A stretch of DNA of 39,495 bases from Mucilaginibacter sp. GTDB taxonomy: Bacteria; Bacteroidota; Bacteroidia; Sphingobacteriales; Sphingobacteriaceae. The DNA lies in contig JAQBNY010000234.1 of the NCBI GenBank assembly GCA_028288315.1, forward strand, positions 1 to 39,495, given 5' to 3'. The translations under genes were made by a program, and so were the position numbers. Below, piece by piece: positions 39,351-39,495 of the stretch. Positions within the stretch are counted from its first letter, which is position 1; every line of letters starts with the position of its first letter. The notes under the pieces are model-generated. The model did no database searches and was not told where the DNA came from. It worked only from the letters and a program-made list of their open reading frames with translations.

Positions 39351-39495
39351 TTAGCGTGAATAACGGAGACCTGCATTAAAGCTAACGTTAGATATATCTC
39401 TTGACTGGATCAGGTTGCTGATTTTGATAGTAGTAGGTGTATTTAACAGGTTATTAACTTTTGCTGTAAAAACCAGGTGTTTGCTTATTTGCTTC
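39351..39495 (-). CDS. Partial outer-membrane beta-barrel protein C-terminus, probably TonB-dependent receptor (runs off window)
   Basis: Open to the window edge: KQISKHLVFTAKVNNLLNTPTTIKISNLIQSRDISNVSFNAGLRYSR*, with a terminal beta-barrel-like strand. Confidence 0.65.
   Translation of the reverse strand, partial: KQISKHLVFTAKVNNLLNTPTTIKISNLIQSRDISNVSFNAGLRYSR

Overview
This window looks like a Sphingobacteriaceae-type Bacteroidota chromosome segment (Mucilaginibacter/Pedobacter-like; inferred from gene content and style only). It holds about 23 credible protein-coding genes, and I saw no rRNA, canonical tRNA, CRISPR array, transposase or integrase. Left part (1-12 kb), housekeeping/accessory: a DUF2723 membrane protein, an AsmA-like protein, a lipoprotein, a TMEM220-like protein, a VOC protein, an aldo/keto reductase, a DUF4287 protein next to a frameshifted helix-hairpin-helix ORF, a TetR regulator plus SDR with matching palindromic operators, and a DUF72 protein. 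Centre (12-31.5 kb): an NHL-repeat lipoprotein, then a nutrient-acquisition locus with two SusC/SusD pairs in opposite orientation. Between and beside these pairs lie a YdcF-like protein, a calcineurin-like phosphoesterase, a YncE/alkaline-phosphatase-family fusion and a Ca2+-dependent PI-PLC-like protein, suggesting organophosphate or phospholipid scavenging. Right part (31.5-36.7 kb): the strongest candidate for an undescribed system, a compact three-gene minus-strand operon encoding a membrane-anchored patatin-like phospholipase, a signal-peptide-less thermolysin-type (HEVTH...EAFSD) metalloprotease and a ComEC-like MBL-fold hydrolase, with a TetR-like palindrome upstream. The right edge has a YncE protein, a parallel beta-helix lipoprotein and the 3' end of a probable TonB-dependent receptor. 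Other notable items are a 50-nt perfect three-way-junction element with tRNA T-arm/acceptor geometry (22497-22546), a perfect 19-bp tandem repeat upstream of the ydcF-like gene, and several long inverted repeats. All family calls come from reading motifs in the translated ORFs; no database search was run.
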